Shown: piece after piece, positions 7,453 to 16,400 of the stretch | Position numbering within the stretch: position 1 is the stretch's first letter | How the letters are laid out: each line of letters starts with the position of its first letter | IMG/VR virus record: IMGVR_UViG_3300032323_000734 | Span: 1 to 24,907 of that record | Source of the DNA: a virus | Direction: 5' to 3' (one strand) | DNA length: 24,907 bases | Notes under the pieces: model-generated | Databases searched by the model: none | What the model saw: only the letters and a program-made list of their open reading frames with translations | Told to the model about the DNA's origin: nothing | Translations under genes and position numbers: made by a program

Positions 7453-7971
7453 TTATACTCTGTCTGGAGAACCTGACATAGTGGTCGAAGCACCAACTCT
7501 AGTTGGGTCATCATATGCGCCATAAGTAGAATTTTCAACTTTTGGAGTCCAACCTTCTTTTCTTAAACGAAGAATACAATGTCCTGGACCATCGAATGTT
7601 AGTCGAAGATCTTTGTTGGCATAAACACGATCCGCAAAGTCGTGGAAATCATGAAAACCAGTTTGCATAAGATAATAATGGCCATGTAGAGTGTCTGGGT
7701 TCGGAGTAGTATCAAGAATTCTTGAAATATCTAACTGTTTACCAGATTTTATACCCCACCAGATACCAGTAATATAAACCCTAGATCCAGTATAATTAAC
7801 AAACGCTCCACCAGTTTCATCTGGAATAGATGTCGGTGCTACATATGCTTGTGTAGATTTTGTGCAGTCATTTTGAATACTGATATCTACATCAGCACCT
7901 CCAGCAGCTGTTGCGTAACACTTGAAAACAATTTCAGTTTCAGTGTGTTTGATTATGTGTTTAAGTGACAT
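7453..7971 (-). CDS. Probable virion structural protein, unknown role
   Basis: A 172-residue protein starts at ATG 7971, seven bases after the holin-like gene's stop, and is the last gene before a strong terminator. It has no signal peptide or membrane segment. The sequence looks beta-rich with alternating hydrophobic residues (SRVYITGIWWGIKSG, RLTFDGPGHCILRLRKEGW) and a His/Asp-rich patch GFHDFHDFADRVY at about residues 105-117. From memory, similar proteins accompany structural genes in aquatic T4-like phages, but no function is assigned. A small virion decoration or baseplate accessory would fit the fold impression and position. Confidence 0.8.
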   Translation of the reverse strand: MSLKHIIKHTETEIVFKCYATAAGGADVDISIQNDCTKSTQAYVAPTSIPDETGGAFVNYTGSRVYITGIWWGIKSGKQLDISRILDTTPNPDTLHGHYYLMQTGFHDFHDFADRVYANKDLRLTFDGPGHCILRLRKEGWTPKVENSTYGAYDDPTRVGASTTMSGSPDRV

Positions 7972-7978
7972 GGTATCT

Positions 7979-8332
7979 TTACTTTAAATATTTTGTAATC
8001 TCAGACAAATGTCCGATGATAAATCCTACTGCTGCAGCACCACCAATAACATACCACTTCCACTGCTCCAAAGAAGTAACTCTGTTGTTCATTTTTTCGA
8101 GATCTTCAATAACATCTTTACGAATTTCAGCATGTTGATCTTGTGATATTTGCGCATTAGCATTCATCTTGTGTTCGATGCGAGTTTGCATATCGTCAAT
8201 CTTATCAACGATCTCTCGATTTGAAGTTGTAACACGAGAATGTATTTCTTTGATATCGTGTTTTACTTCAGCAACATCCTCTTTTAAGGCATCCATTTGA
8301 GCTTCCAATTTAGCAACTCTCTCTAGTTCCAT
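7979..8332 (-). CDS. Coiled-coil protein with C-terminal membrane anchor (holin/XhlA-like)
   Basis: This 117-residue protein starts at ATG 8332, overlapping the o-spanin stop as TAATG. Residues 1-90 are heptad-like and charged (LERVAKLEAQMDALKEDV, IHSRVTTSNREIVDKIDDM, VTSLEQWKW), predicting a long coiled coil. A single membrane segment WYVIGGAAAVGFIIGHL lies at about residues 93-109, with a short basic end. This is the architecture of XhlA-like proteins of phage lysis cassettes. Position next to the spanins supports a holin or holin-associated role. No T4 t-holin similarity is visible and no endolysin gene lies nearby, so the precise lysis role is inference. Confidence 0.8.
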   Translation of the reverse strand: MELERVAKLEAQMDALKEDVAEVKHDIKEIHSRVTTSNREIVDKIDDMQTRIEHKMNANAQISQDQHAEIRKDVIEDLEKMNNRVTSLEQWKWYVIGGAAAVGFIIGHLSEITKYLK

Positions 8333-8598
8333 TACTTTACACTCTCGAAAATTTGTTTTTGCGTTTTATACCATTCAACCCATGTATCGACTTTAACTTT
8401 ACATTCATGATATTGTCCATAATTGTTTACTACCACTTTTAAAACTTCACTAAGTTTTTCAGTAGGTTCAGTTTGTTGTAAATCAGGACACGCTTCCATT
8501 ATTTCTTTCGGAACTTCTGGAAAATTGCGTTTAACAGGTGTTGTTATTAAACAACCTGATAGTAGAATTACTGGAAAAACTAATAGGAGTCTTTTCAC
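8332..8598 (-). CDS. Outer-membrane spanin lipoprotein (Rz1-like o-spanin)
   Basis: The 88-residue product has a lipoprotein signal: MKRLLLVFPVILLSGC, with lipobox LSGC and acylated Cys16. No Asp follows the cysteine, so sorting to the outer membrane is expected. After a Pro-containing linker, a helical segment LSEVLKVVVNNYGQYHEC and KVDTWVEWYKTQ follows. It starts at GTG 8598 in a GTGA overlap with the preceding i-spanin-like gene; GGAG lies seven bases upstream. Spanin pairs join inner and outer membranes and fuse them in the last step of lysis of Gram-negative hosts. The pairing with the adjacent gene makes this call strong although spanins are sequence-divergent. Confidence 0.85.
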   Translation of the reverse strand: MKRLLLVFPVILLSGCLITTPVKRNFPEVPKEIMEACPDLQQTEPTEKLSEVLKVVVNNYGQYHECKVKVDTWVEWYKTQKQIFESVK

Positions 8599-9050
8599 TT
8601 CTTAACTCCCACTGCTGCTTCGTTTAGAATACTAATTGCATCAGGAACTACTTTACAGTTTGCATCAATTTTAATTTCAACTGTTTTAAGTTTTTCTTGT
8701 ATAATAATTTGTTGTTCTTTAACTACTTTAACTCTATCAACATATACTGTTTGTATTTTAGTATTTGCTTCTTTTGACTGTTGTTCAGCGACAGCAACTT
8801 TTGCTTCTAACTCTGCAACTCTTGCTCGCCATTCAGCTTCAACAGCATATCCACCTTTCAGATATACACCCAATACTAATAGTATAACTGAAACTACTTG
8901 CAATAGCAAACGATAGGGAATAATCCAAGGAAAATATCGAATGGCAAATTTAAACATAATTGATACTGCAGTTCCTGCAATACCAATAAGAAGAACTGCA
9001 TTAATTGCCCATACTAATAGAGCATCAGGTATAAAACTTAACATCCACAT
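8595..9050 (-). CDS. Inner-membrane spanin-like protein (i-spanin)
   Basis: This 151-residue protein has two hydrophobic segments near its N-terminus (about residues 9-33 and 43-64), then a charged coiled coil (AEWRARVAELEAKVAVAEQQ to about 125) and a short C-terminal region with Cys132. Classic i-spanins have one N-terminal membrane segment and a periplasmic coiled coil; here the first segment may be an additional anchor. Two membrane passes would put the C-terminal coil on the same side as the N-terminus unless one segment only lies in the membrane, so topology is uncertain. Its stop overlaps the o-spanin start, the usual gene arrangement. ATG 9050 follows the previous TAA directly; an ATG at 9044 is an alternative. 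Confidence 0.75.
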   Translation of the reverse strand: MWMLSFIPDALLVWAINAVLLIGIAGTAVSIMFKFAIRYFPWIIPYRLLLQVVSVILLVLGVYLKGGYAVEAEWRARVAELEAKVAVAEQQSKEANTKIQTVYVDRVKVVKEQQIIIQEKLKTVEIKIDANCKVVPDAISILNEAAVGVKK

Positions 9051-9704
9051 TTAATAACCTATATTCTGTGGCTTGCTACGAACAGCCATATTTTTATATT
9101 TCTTAATATCTTTTTTATTTGGAACAGGAATATCGGTAGATACTTTTTGTCCTGTTACATTAGCAGGTGCGACAGCTTCACCTTCTTCTTTAACTTGTTC
9201 TTGTTTTTTTGGAGGATTCAATAACTCTTGAGCACGCTTTCTTGATGCTTCAGATTTTTGTTGTTCTCTTTCAAATGCTCTTTGTAATTTTACTTGAGCG
9301 GACATACGCTTTGTCTCATCAAGCATATCTAATACTGCGAGTTCTTCTTCAACGAGAGTAACTCTATCTAATTTCTCAACCAAAGCAACGAATTGTTTTT
9401 CGTTAATATAAGAACTTTTGTTTTCATACTTTTCTCTGACCATAAAGTATGCAGCAGTTAGGTTCTTTAGTTTTGATTCGCCACCTGGGAGTTTGTTAAT
9501 TAATCGTTTAACATTAAAAATTAAACGATCTAGATAATTGTAAGCATTTCTTTCTGCTTCAGTTTTTAAGGTTGATGCTGGCTTGAGCACTTTACCTTTG
9601 GCATCTATAATACCAAGTTTAAATGCATTTGTTTGCTCAAATGGAGTTACTAATTTGTAAAGCAATCTTAGTGCAATCAAATTATCCATCAATCTTGTAG
9701 ACAT
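9051..9704 (-). CDS. Conserved T4-like phage protein, unknown function
   Basis: This 217-residue protein starts at ATG 9704, overlapping the preceding stop as TAATG. The first 150 residues look all-helical (NLIALRLLYKLVTPFEQT, DRLIFNVKRLINKLPGG). Residues about 145-185 are Lys/Glu/Gln-rich and probably coiled or disordered, and the end is basic with Pro. From memory, the same TPFxxTxAFxLGIID pattern occurs in other aquatic T4-like phages next to virion genes. A prohead core or assembly role would fit a soluble helical charged protein in this position, but nothing in the sequence proves it. Confidence 0.82.
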   Translation of the reverse strand: MSTRLMDNLIALRLLYKLVTPFEQTNAFKLGIIDAKGKVLKPASTLKTEAERNAYNYLDRLIFNVKRLINKLPGGESKLKNLTAAYFMVREKYENKSSYINEKQFVALVEKLDRVTLVEEELAVLDMLDETKRMSAQVKLQRAFEREQQKSEASRKRAQELLNPPKKQEQVKEEGEAVAPANVTGQKVSTDIPVPNKKDIKKYKNMAVRSKPQNIGY

Positions 9705-10099
9705 TAAATTTTCCTTAAAGCATTTATAATGGTTTCATCTAACTCTATATCGGAAACTTTAATTCCGTACTGAGGTAGATACTCAGGCATTCTTTCAAGA
9801 TACACTAAAAATGTAACTAAAACATTCCAGTGTTGTTCGTCTATCTTATAGAACATCATGTTAGTTGCAGCATCGCCAAAAACATTATAGAGAACTATAA
9901 TATGGTTTAATACCAATCGTTCTCTCAGTTCACCAGATTGTTTGTATCTTGTAATTAATTTTTTAAGATAAACAAAAATTCTTAAATCTTTTTCAAATTC
10001 AGTTATATTGTGACACTGCGGATTATCGTAGTAATGCATCGCATATAACAGGAAATCTTGTTCATTTAATTTTTTATTAATGTCGACCACAATTCTCAC
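9704..10099 (-). CDS. Conserved T4-like phage protein, unknown function
   Basis: A 131-residue helical protein begins at GTG 10099; no in-frame ATG is available because the nearest upstream ATG (10106) is followed directly by TGA. Recognisable blocks are DINKKLNEQDFLLYAMHYYD, PQCHNITEFEKDL and LVLNHIIVLYNVFGDAATNM. I recall this pattern as widely conserved in aquatic T4-like phages without a known role. It has no membrane segment. It is coupled to the next gene (TAATG). It lies only 10 bases after the T-run of the terminator at 10109-10136, so it must depend on readthrough or on a promoter inside or before that hairpin. Confidence 0.82.
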   Translation of the reverse strand: MRIVVDINKKLNEQDFLLYAMHYYDNPQCHNITEFEKDLRIFVYLKKLITRYKQSGELRERLVLNHIIVLYNVFGDAATNMMFYKIDEQHWNVLVTFLVYLERMPEYLPQYGIKVSDIELDETIINALRKI

Positions 10100-10108
10100 T
10101 TCACATTC

Positions 10109-10136
10109 AAAAGAGAGGGTGGAACACCCACCCTCT
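10109..10136 (-). terminator. Rho-independent terminator after the 416-residue virion gene
   Basis: On the minus strand a 9-bp perfect stem AGAGGGTGG / CCACCCTCT encloses a 5-base loop (10136-10114) and is followed after one C by TTTT (10112-10109). It starts 12 bases after the stop of the gene at 10149. The T-run is short, so partial readthrough into the next gene is possible. Confidence 0.82.
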
Positions 10137-10148
10137 TACATAAAGTAT

Positions 10149-11399
10149 TTAGTCTGGTAATACTAAATCGTCAGCAGCATCGCCAGAAGTTGCAGCAGCA
10201 GTTCCCATAGCTACTAATGTTTCATACTGAACACGACCAGCACGACCACCAGTACCAACAGTACGCTTAATCCAACCAGAGTGAGTAATCTTTTCAAATC
10301 CAGAATTGGCGCCATCAGTAGAACCAGATCCCTTTGAAGCAACAGCTGTTGCACGAGTTCCAGCAACAATAATAAAGTATTGTGCATTGTTACCAGTACC
10401 AGAAATATCAACAACAGTTTCAGCAGTATATGTTAAACCAGTTGGAGTGCCAGTAGTAGTAACGATAGCTGAACCAGCTTCGTCAGTTAAAGTAAAGCCA
10501 GTTACGTTTGGTGAAGTTCCAGTGATAGCAGAAACTTTATATACATTACCAGTTGCATAACCAGTAATCGAACCAGTGCCACCTAATGTGCCAGTGATAG
10601 TAACACGATCGCCAACTGCAAGAGCAGCAGCAGTGTTAGTGAACTGTCCACCAGTTCCACCAATAGCAACACCAGTCAAAGCAACAGAAGTGTTTGCAGT
10701 TTTGACTTTAAATGCGTTAGCAGTACGACCAGCTGTAGCTACAAAGTAAGTAGTTCCAGATGTTAAACCAGTAGCAGATGTTGAGCCACCATTATTGTAA
10801 GTTAATGAAGCACCTGCTGCCTGTCCATGAGCAGTATAACTGATAGTATCAGTTGAAGTAGTAATACCAGAAGTTGGAACAGTTAAAACTGGAACTTGAA
10901 CTGTTACAGTTGGAATTGTTTCGTAAGATGAACCTACATTGGTAACAGCGATTGAAGTTACTGCACCGCCAGCAATACTAGCAGTAGCTGCAGCGGAAGA
11001 ACCGCCACCACCAGTGAATGAAACTCCTGGAACTTCAACATAACCAGAACCTCCAGTTGCAACTGCAACACCAGTAACATTATCGCCACCAGCTGAAACC
11101 TCAGCTGCATCAGCAAAGTATACATCAGCCATTTCACCTAAAGTGATATATGCTGGTTGCTCATTAGCAGTAACAGTTAAACCAGATGCAGTGCTACCTG
11201 CGTATACTGGAGCAATAACCAATGCAGTGTTGGTAGTAATTCTAGTAATACGATACTCAACACTGTCAATAACTAATGTTTGACCTGTTTTTAATGCTGT
11301 TGTAAATGCAGTAGATGTTCCAACAACTGCTCCGCTACCGTTTGTTACGGCGATAGTACCAGCAACTGCCTTGGTATCTTTATTTCCGAATAGTGCCAT
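10149..11399 (-). CDS. Gly/Ser/Thr-rich virion protein with beta repeats
   Basis: This 416-residue protein is very rich in Gly, Ala, Thr, Val and Ser and poor in charge, typical of extracellular beta-sheet virion proteins. Residues about 113-165 carry the phage repeat GGSGYxxxPxVxFTGGGG...GGAVTSIAVTNxGSSYxxxPTVTV. Two further beta units follow: one around SATGLTSGTTYFVATA (207-222) and one around AVGDRVTITGTLGG (261-274). The C-terminal part SGWIKRTVGTGGRAGRVQYE (374-393) and ending DDLVLPD resemble a conserved ending of structural proteins in T4-like cyanophages, as I remember them. The start ATG 11399 has a perfect AAGGAG eight bases upstream inside the preceding stop region, suggesting high expression. 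A capsid-surface or fibre protein is likely; the exact location on the virion is unknown. Confidence 0.85.
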   Translation of the reverse strand: MALFGNKDTKAVAGTIAVTNGSGAVVGTSTAFTTALKTGQTLVIDSVEYRITRITTNTALVIAPVYAGSTASGLTVTANEQPAYITLGEMADVYFADAAEVSAGGDNVTGVAVATGGSGYVEVPGVSFTGGGGSSAAATASIAGGAVTSIAVTNVGSSYETIPTVTVQVPVLTVPTSGITTSTDTISYTAHGQAAGASLTYNNGGSTSATGLTSGTTYFVATAGRTANAFKVKTANTSVALTGVAIGGTGGQFTNTAAALAVGDRVTITGTLGGTGSITGYATGNVYKVSAITGTSPNVTGFTLTDEAGSAIVTTTGTPTGLTYTAETVVDISGTGNNAQYFIIVAGTRATAVASKGSGSTDGANSGFEKITHSGWIKRTVGTGGRAGRVQYETLVAMGTAAATSGDAADDLVLPD

Positions 11400-11410
11400 T
11401 TTTGTGCTCC

Positions 11411-11689
11411 TTAATAAGATTTGTTTGAGTTTGGCAAATGTAATTTGTAGCCAGTGTATTCAACACCGCTACCTTTTTTAGAAGCACCGCCCAATTGCCT
11501 TGCTCCTGATTTAGCTCCAGCAGGTCTGCCACGACCACGCTTTACAGCTGGTTCTTTTGCTTGAGTAGAGTCGTTATCCTCTTTACCTTCTGGATCATCA
11601 TAGGATGTTCCATACTTACCTTTATGTACATAACGACCATCTTTAAATTCCATCTCAAGCATCATAGCGAATTCTTTGAATGTCTTCAT
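11411..11689 (-). CDS. Possible internal in-frame product with its own leader (92 residues)
   Basis: Inside the 508-residue gene, Met417 begins MKTFKEFAMMLEME, which matches the leader pattern of neighbouring genes (compare MLQFKEFLKE and T4 MKTYQEFIAE). On the minus strand ATG 11689 is preceded by GAGGA with a 4-base gap, a better ribosome site than many annotated starts here. Translation from it would give a 92-residue basic protein holding the AT-hook-like region. Alternatively it is the scar of a fusion of two genes. Unlike the others, residue 10 is Met rather than Glu. Confidence 0.4.
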   Translation of the reverse strand: MKTFKEFAMMLEMEFKDGRYVHKGKYGTSYDDPEGKEDNDSTQAKEPAVKRGRGRPAGAKSGARQLGGASKKGSGVEYTGYKLHLPNSNKSY

Positions 11690-12937
11690 AGTTTCCTCGT
11701 TGGTTTCTTTTTTACCTGTTAAGAAACGACCGAGATTTTTTAGATCGCTTTTAACTCCAGGTTTATCTTTTAAATAACTTTTGTCGGCAAGGTCATCGCC
11801 TTTCTTTGGTGTATCCCATGCGCCACGCTTCTTTAAGAAGTTAGCAACAATCTTATGGCCACGAGATTCTTCAATATCAGTCTCTTCTTTAGTTAAGCGA
11901 TCAACTGCTTTCTTAATATTGTCTTGACGCTTCCAAGATTTATTTTGAAAATCATTTGCAATACTAGTATTAGCATCTTTCATGCTTTGTTTTCTAGATG
12001 TTTTAGCACGATGTTCAAAGTCAGATGCAATCTTACGAGTAATTGTAGCATCGTCTGCTGCTTTCTTTACATAAGAACCGATAGTTGCTTTTGAAATCTC
12101 ATCGATAGATTCAACTTCTTCTTTAACACCTTTCTTAGCTGAGTAGTAAGCACCTAGTGCCATTTGTTGGCGTTCTTTCTTACTCTTACCTTCGAACTTA
12201 GGATTTTCGCTGTGAACAAAATCAGATATCCACTTACCTGCGCCATCAGAAACTTTTAAAACTTCTTCTAATTCAACTTCTTCTTTGACTTCTGGTAATT
12301 GTGAACCAATTTTAAATTTATGAACAGAACCAACTTTCTTATCATCATAAGAGTCATGAGTTTGTTTCATGTGAACTTCAGTGTCGTTCTTATGCATAAC
12401 TTTACCATGAACTTTGTCGCCAGTCTTTGGCTCGTAGTAATCCATAGTGTCACCAACAGACATATTTTTTGCCATGTTTGGATGCATCATACCAGCTGAA
12501 GCCAAGTCGCGATGATTTGCTTCGTCAAGAATTTCTTCGTTTGTTTTACCAAAGTGACTTTGTTTTAACTTATCTGGAATAGAGGTAAATCTCTCATGTC
12601 CTTGAATAGTTCCATACTTCTTTTGTTTTACAGTTTGCTGTAATGCTTTGCGAGCTAAATTTCTGGCACGGCTCATCGGACTGTGAACAGCACCAGACTT
12701 ATCGGTGATATTACCTTTAGTAGTTGTATATGGACCATCGAATGGTGGCTCAGTAGCCTCTTTCATATCATCGCACTCACACTTTACTTTACCGCAAACT
12801 TTACAAGGTGTTTCTTCTTTTTGTAGTAACTTAAAATCATGAGCATCGATCTTACCATTTTTGTTCTTATCAATCCTGTGCTGCTTACCTTTAAGCTGCT
12901 CTTGCATTTCTACATATGATTCGAATAATGTTTTCAT
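11411..12937 (-). CDS. Modular head-cargo protein with EF-hand loop, Cys cluster and AT-hook
   Basis: This 508-residue protein begins MKTLFESYVE, with Glu10 as in the neighbouring leader-bearing genes. In order: an EF-hand-like calcium loop DKNKNGKIDAHD (23-34); a CxxC...CxC cluster (Cys45, 48, 53, 55); low-complexity charged sequence; a block SDGAGKWISDFVHSENPKF (230-248) with KSKKERQQMALGAYYSAKKG (251-270) that I recall from many aquatic phages; a block EEVESIDEISKATIGSYVKK (273-292) also found in the 1343-residue neighbour; and an AT-hook-like KRGRGRPAG (466-474) in a basic tail. Linkers are acidic and contain Leu/Ile-x-Glu sites. AGGA precedes ATG 12937, four bases after the Dps stop. It is probably a capsid-interior, DNA-contacting protein; the modules' functions are unknown. 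Confidence 0.85.
   Translation of the reverse strand: MKTLFESYVEMQEQLKGKQHRIDKNKNGKIDAHDFKLLQKEETPCKVCGKVKCECDDMKEATEPPFDGPYTTTKGNITDKSGAVHSPMSRARNLARKALQQTVKQKKYGTIQGHERFTSIPDKLKQSHFGKTNEEILDEANHRDLASAGMMHPNMAKNMSVGDTMDYYEPKTGDKVHGKVMHKNDTEVHMKQTHDSYDDKKVGSVHKFKIGSQLPEVKEEVELEEVLKVSDGAGKWISDFVHSENPKFEGKSKKERQQMALGAYYSAKKGVKEEVESIDEISKATIGSYVKKAADDATITRKIASDFEHRAKTSRKQSMKDANTSIANDFQNKSWKRQDNIKKAVDRLTKEETDIEESRGHKIVANFLKKRGAWDTPKKGDDLADKSYLKDKPGVKSDLKNLGRFLTGKKETNEETMKTFKEFAMMLEMEFKDGRYVHKGKYGTSYDDPEGKEDNDSTQAKEPAVKRGRGRPAGAKSGARQLGGASKKGSGVEYTGYKLHLPNSNKSY
11694..11698 (-). promoter_or_regulatory. Internal Shine-Dalgarno site GAGGA
   Basis: Minus-strand GAGGA followed by AACT and ATG (11689) lies within the 508-residue coding region. 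It is what supports the internal start. Confidence 0.5.
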
Positions 12938-12939
12938 TA

Positions 12940-13389
12940 TTATCCTGCCTTATTTAAAGTTGATCTAAGCATCCAAGCATGTTTGCTGTGTGCTGCCATT
13001 CTGTCTTGTAGATAGTTAGATAAACCATCTTCCTTTTGCATATTTGCTAACTCGAATCCCTGTTTTAAGGAAGTCATTACTAATTCGTTTGCACTTAGTA
13101 AATCAGATAACATTCCAGTACAATCTGTTGGAGTAATTACTGAAGTATCTGGAACAGTTCTATACTTGTCGAATTCTAAGAGAGTGTGGATAGCACGACC
13201 TTTTATCTGGCGAATATGTTCTGCCGTAGTGTCGATGCTTCCATATACCTCTTGGTAGATATCTCCAAAAAACTCATGAAACATAGGGAAATATTCTCCC
13301 TCTACATTCCAGTGGTAGCCTTGTGCTTTTGTGTACATAACGAAACTATTCGCCAGTACCACTTTCATTTGTTCTACGAGCATTTCCAT
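12940..13389 (-). CDS. Dps-like ferritin-fold protein
   Basis: This 149-residue protein has the Dps signature: GYHWNVEGEYFPMFHEFFGD then SIDTTAEHIRQIKG. His26, His38, Asp53 and Glu57 fall at a constant offset of 25 from the E. coli Dps ferroxidase residues His51, His63, Asp78 and Glu82. The residue equivalent to Asp67 is Gly42, with Asp43 adjacent. Dps proteins form 12-mers that oxidise and store Fe(II), protecting DNA from Fenton damage; some bind DNA through an N-terminal Lys-rich tail, absent here. There is no leader like that of its neighbours. ATG 13389 and ATG 13383 are both possible. It sits in the middle of the head-cargo cluster, so late expression and an association with packaged or injected DNA are plausible but inferred. 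Confidence 0.88.
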   Translation of the reverse strand: MEMLVEQMKVVLANSFVMYTKAQGYHWNVEGEYFPMFHEFFGDIYQEVYGSIDTTAEHIRQIKGRAIHTLLEFDKYRTVPDTSVITPTDCTGMLSDLLSANELVMTSLKQGFELANMQKEDGLSNYLQDRMAAHSKHAWMLRSTLNKAG

Positions 13390-13394
13390 AAGTA

Positions 13395-13402
13395 TATTTA
13401 TT
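13395..13402 (-). promoter_or_regulatory. Late-promoter-like box AATAAATA (weak candidate)
   Basis: The minus strand reads AATAAATA, seven of eight matches to the T4 late consensus TATAAATA, in the 17-base gap before the Dps-like gene. Initiation would fall about at the first ATG, leaving almost no leader, so a role is doubtful. Confidence 0.2.
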
Positions 13403-13406
13403 CCTT

Positions 13407-16400
13407 TTATCTCTTCTTAATATTATGTTTTGTGTTTGGAGATGCTTTTGCAGCCTTTTTATGAAGTCTTTTTGCTTCAGTTTCTCTAACACGATTCGCC
13501 ATTTTCATAGCCAATCTGTTAATTACGCTTTGGAATTGAGGATTTTTCAACACTCCCTCAGCTCTCTCCTTGTCGCTAATGCTCATCTGACTTAGTGGCT
13601 TTTTAACAATTTTTGCCTTGATTGTTCTTATGGCTAAACGCTTGGCTCTTTGATTAATTCTCTCTGGAGTAGATTTAGTTCTTAAACGAATACTTAACAA
13701 ACGACCACGCTTTGTAGCATTTCTGGCAAATCTTACTTTAGATTTAAGTCTCTCAGTTCTAGACAAACCTTCCATAATACGATCGTCTTGTTCAATTTCA
13801 AACTCTTCGCCAGTTTCTTCGTCAACAATAATTAGTTCGTTATCGTCATACTCTTCCAACATATCTTCTAAATCGGCATATTCATTGACCATCTCGTCAA
13901 TTTCGTGCTCTTCAAAGAATGGATCAAATGGAGGAGTTCCGCCAACAGTCAAAGTTGCAGTATCAGCCTTTGGCTTTAATACTTTCTTTTTGGCTTCTTC
14001 TAATTCACTTTCTACTTCTTCTTTATTCATCAAACGAACTGTAGCACGACCAATACCATCTACATCTTTTTGGGTTGGAACTCCAGGTTTGCTAATTTTC
14101 TTTTTCAGATAAGATTTAACTGTTGATTTATCCAACTCATCAATTTGCTCAACTTCTTCGTTTTTAACTTTAGAATATTCTTTATCAAGATCTAACTTGC
14201 GCTGTTGAACTGCTTTCTGATCAACATCTTTGTTCATTGATAGTTGTTGTAATACTTTATTCTTTTCCTGATAATCTTTGTGTACATTGGCAGGATTTAA
14301 TTTAGATTCACCGAGATATGGCCAACCTGATTGTTTAGTTTCTGGATCAGTTTCAACTTCTTCTGGTTGCTCTTGTTTCGGCTCAGCTTTTTCTTTACCA
14401 ATCATTGAAGTCTGAGTAAGAACCCATGCTTCATAAGTTGGTTTCTTTACATCTTTTCCAACCAATCTTTTAAATTCTGCTCGTCTTGCTTTAGCAGCAT
14501 CAATCTTTTTCTTTAACTCAGGATCGGCTTTAACCATCCATCCTGGACGCATATTGTGTTCTGGTTTATAACCTTCGCCAAGTTCTTCTTTTGATTTTAA
14601 ATAATCTTTTACGCAAGTAATATAATCTTGAGCAAGAGTAATCTTAGACTGAACCCACTCAGGCATATTTTCATATGGAGTCAACATCATAATCAATTCT
14701 GTTGAGCTGCGAGCAATAGTCTGCAGTTGAGTTCTTGCCATTGCACCTTCGTAGTCGTACTCACCTTTGTCGATTGTATCAACTGCTTCGTCGAGGATAT
14801 CGATTAACTCGTCAAGTTCTTCTTTAACTGGCACACAATTTGGTACCATCTTAGAACCTTTTTTCTTTACTCCAATTTGTCTATACCCTGACCAGCATGC
14901 TTCTAATAACTCTTCATCAATTTCTTCGCCGAACATTGCACGATACTTCAATGTATGTTTGCTAAGTTTTGTTTTTGCGGTCGCATCTCCAGGTGCTGGT
15001 TCATATGCTGATGGATCGCTATCGCTTTTCTTATCCATCTTATCCCAGTGTGCTGCTCTGGCTTTAGCAGTGTCAGCAGATAATCCTGCTACATATTTTT
15101 TCGGAAGACCAGACTCTTTATCTTTGTCAACTCTTGGTAACTTACTAGTATCACCTTCTAAAATTTCTTCTTCGCGAAGATCTTTATCGGCACCGTGGTA
15201 AGTTCCCTTACCTTTAGTAATGTAAGAGTTCACTCGAGCCATACCCCACTGTTGCGGAGTTGTTCCTGGACGATGACCAGAATTCCATGCAGCTACACCA
15301 CGACGATATACCTTGCGTAGTGTACCGATTGATACACCAGATTTCTCAGCTTTAGCTGCTAATCCTGCATCAGCAGTCTCATTAATAGTTTCTTCTTTTA
15401 ATCTTTTGGCTAATTTATCAATTGAAGCTGACATAGATTTAGATCTCTCTTTGTCTGCTTCAGGGGAATATGGTTTATTCTTTTGTTTTTGATAGTATTC
15501 AGTGTCTGCTTGTTGTTGTTTTGCGCGAATATCAGCACCAGCTCTCCACTTATCAAGAGCAGACATTTTTGGTTTCTTATCTTTAACTAATCCACCTTGA
15601 GCACCGCTGGCTGCAAAGTTAATTCTGTTTGGGCGAATTTTATGGCTTTTAGTTTTTCCAGTAACTGGATCCACATGTTGATGAACAACATAGTCGGAAG
15701 CATAAACATCTTCTGATAATTTTTTAACATGAGCCATTACTTCATCATGGTCTAATGAACTGCGAGAATCTCGTTCGTTTTCAATATCTTTAATATGTTG
15801 TTTTGTAACATTATTACCATGCCGTTTTACTAATTCTTTTGCTATAGAAGCATAATTATCAATACCTTCGCCCAGTTGATACTTGACCTTTTGGCGACGG
15901 AGTGTGTCGTTTATATCAAAAGGTTTCTGCATAGCAAAACCAGTGGCAACATGTTTCGGTTCTGTTTTCTTTACCTCAGAATCGATATCAGATTCAGTCT
16001 GTTTACTAGTTGTCTTTGGTTCTTCAGGTTTCTTATAATCAGATGCAGAATCTTGACCCATCTCAACAGGTGGTTCAGTCATAGTAGAAGTCTTAATGAA
16101 ATCTTTGTAACGAAGCATTACTCGTTTAGTTTCTGGATCATTTCTTAATTTGTCGTTTGCCATAGTACCCTCTGTGTTTAGAGATTCTGCAACCTCTCCC
16201 TTACCTTTTTCGTAATAGTCTGCCATTAACATTTGTAATTCGTGACCATGACTATCCCAATAATCCATATGGTGCAAGAATTCGCCAATTCGTTCAAGAG
16301 ATTCTTTTGCTTTCATATGAGCATGAACCCATTGTTTGACTTCTGATTCAATTGGTGGTTTCATTTGTTCTAGATGAGTATCACCAATTTGCATATATTC

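Noticed and set aside
10141-10160. ACTAAATA as a late promoter for the genes at 10099 and below
   Set aside because: Only six of eight consensus matches, and the transcript would start just before a terminator hairpin.
16116-16118. Second internal leader-like start MLRYKDFIKTS in the giant gene (Met441)
   Set aside because: It resembles MLQFKEFLKE but has no Leu/Ile-x-Glu and only GAG two bases before the ATG; too weak to call a start.
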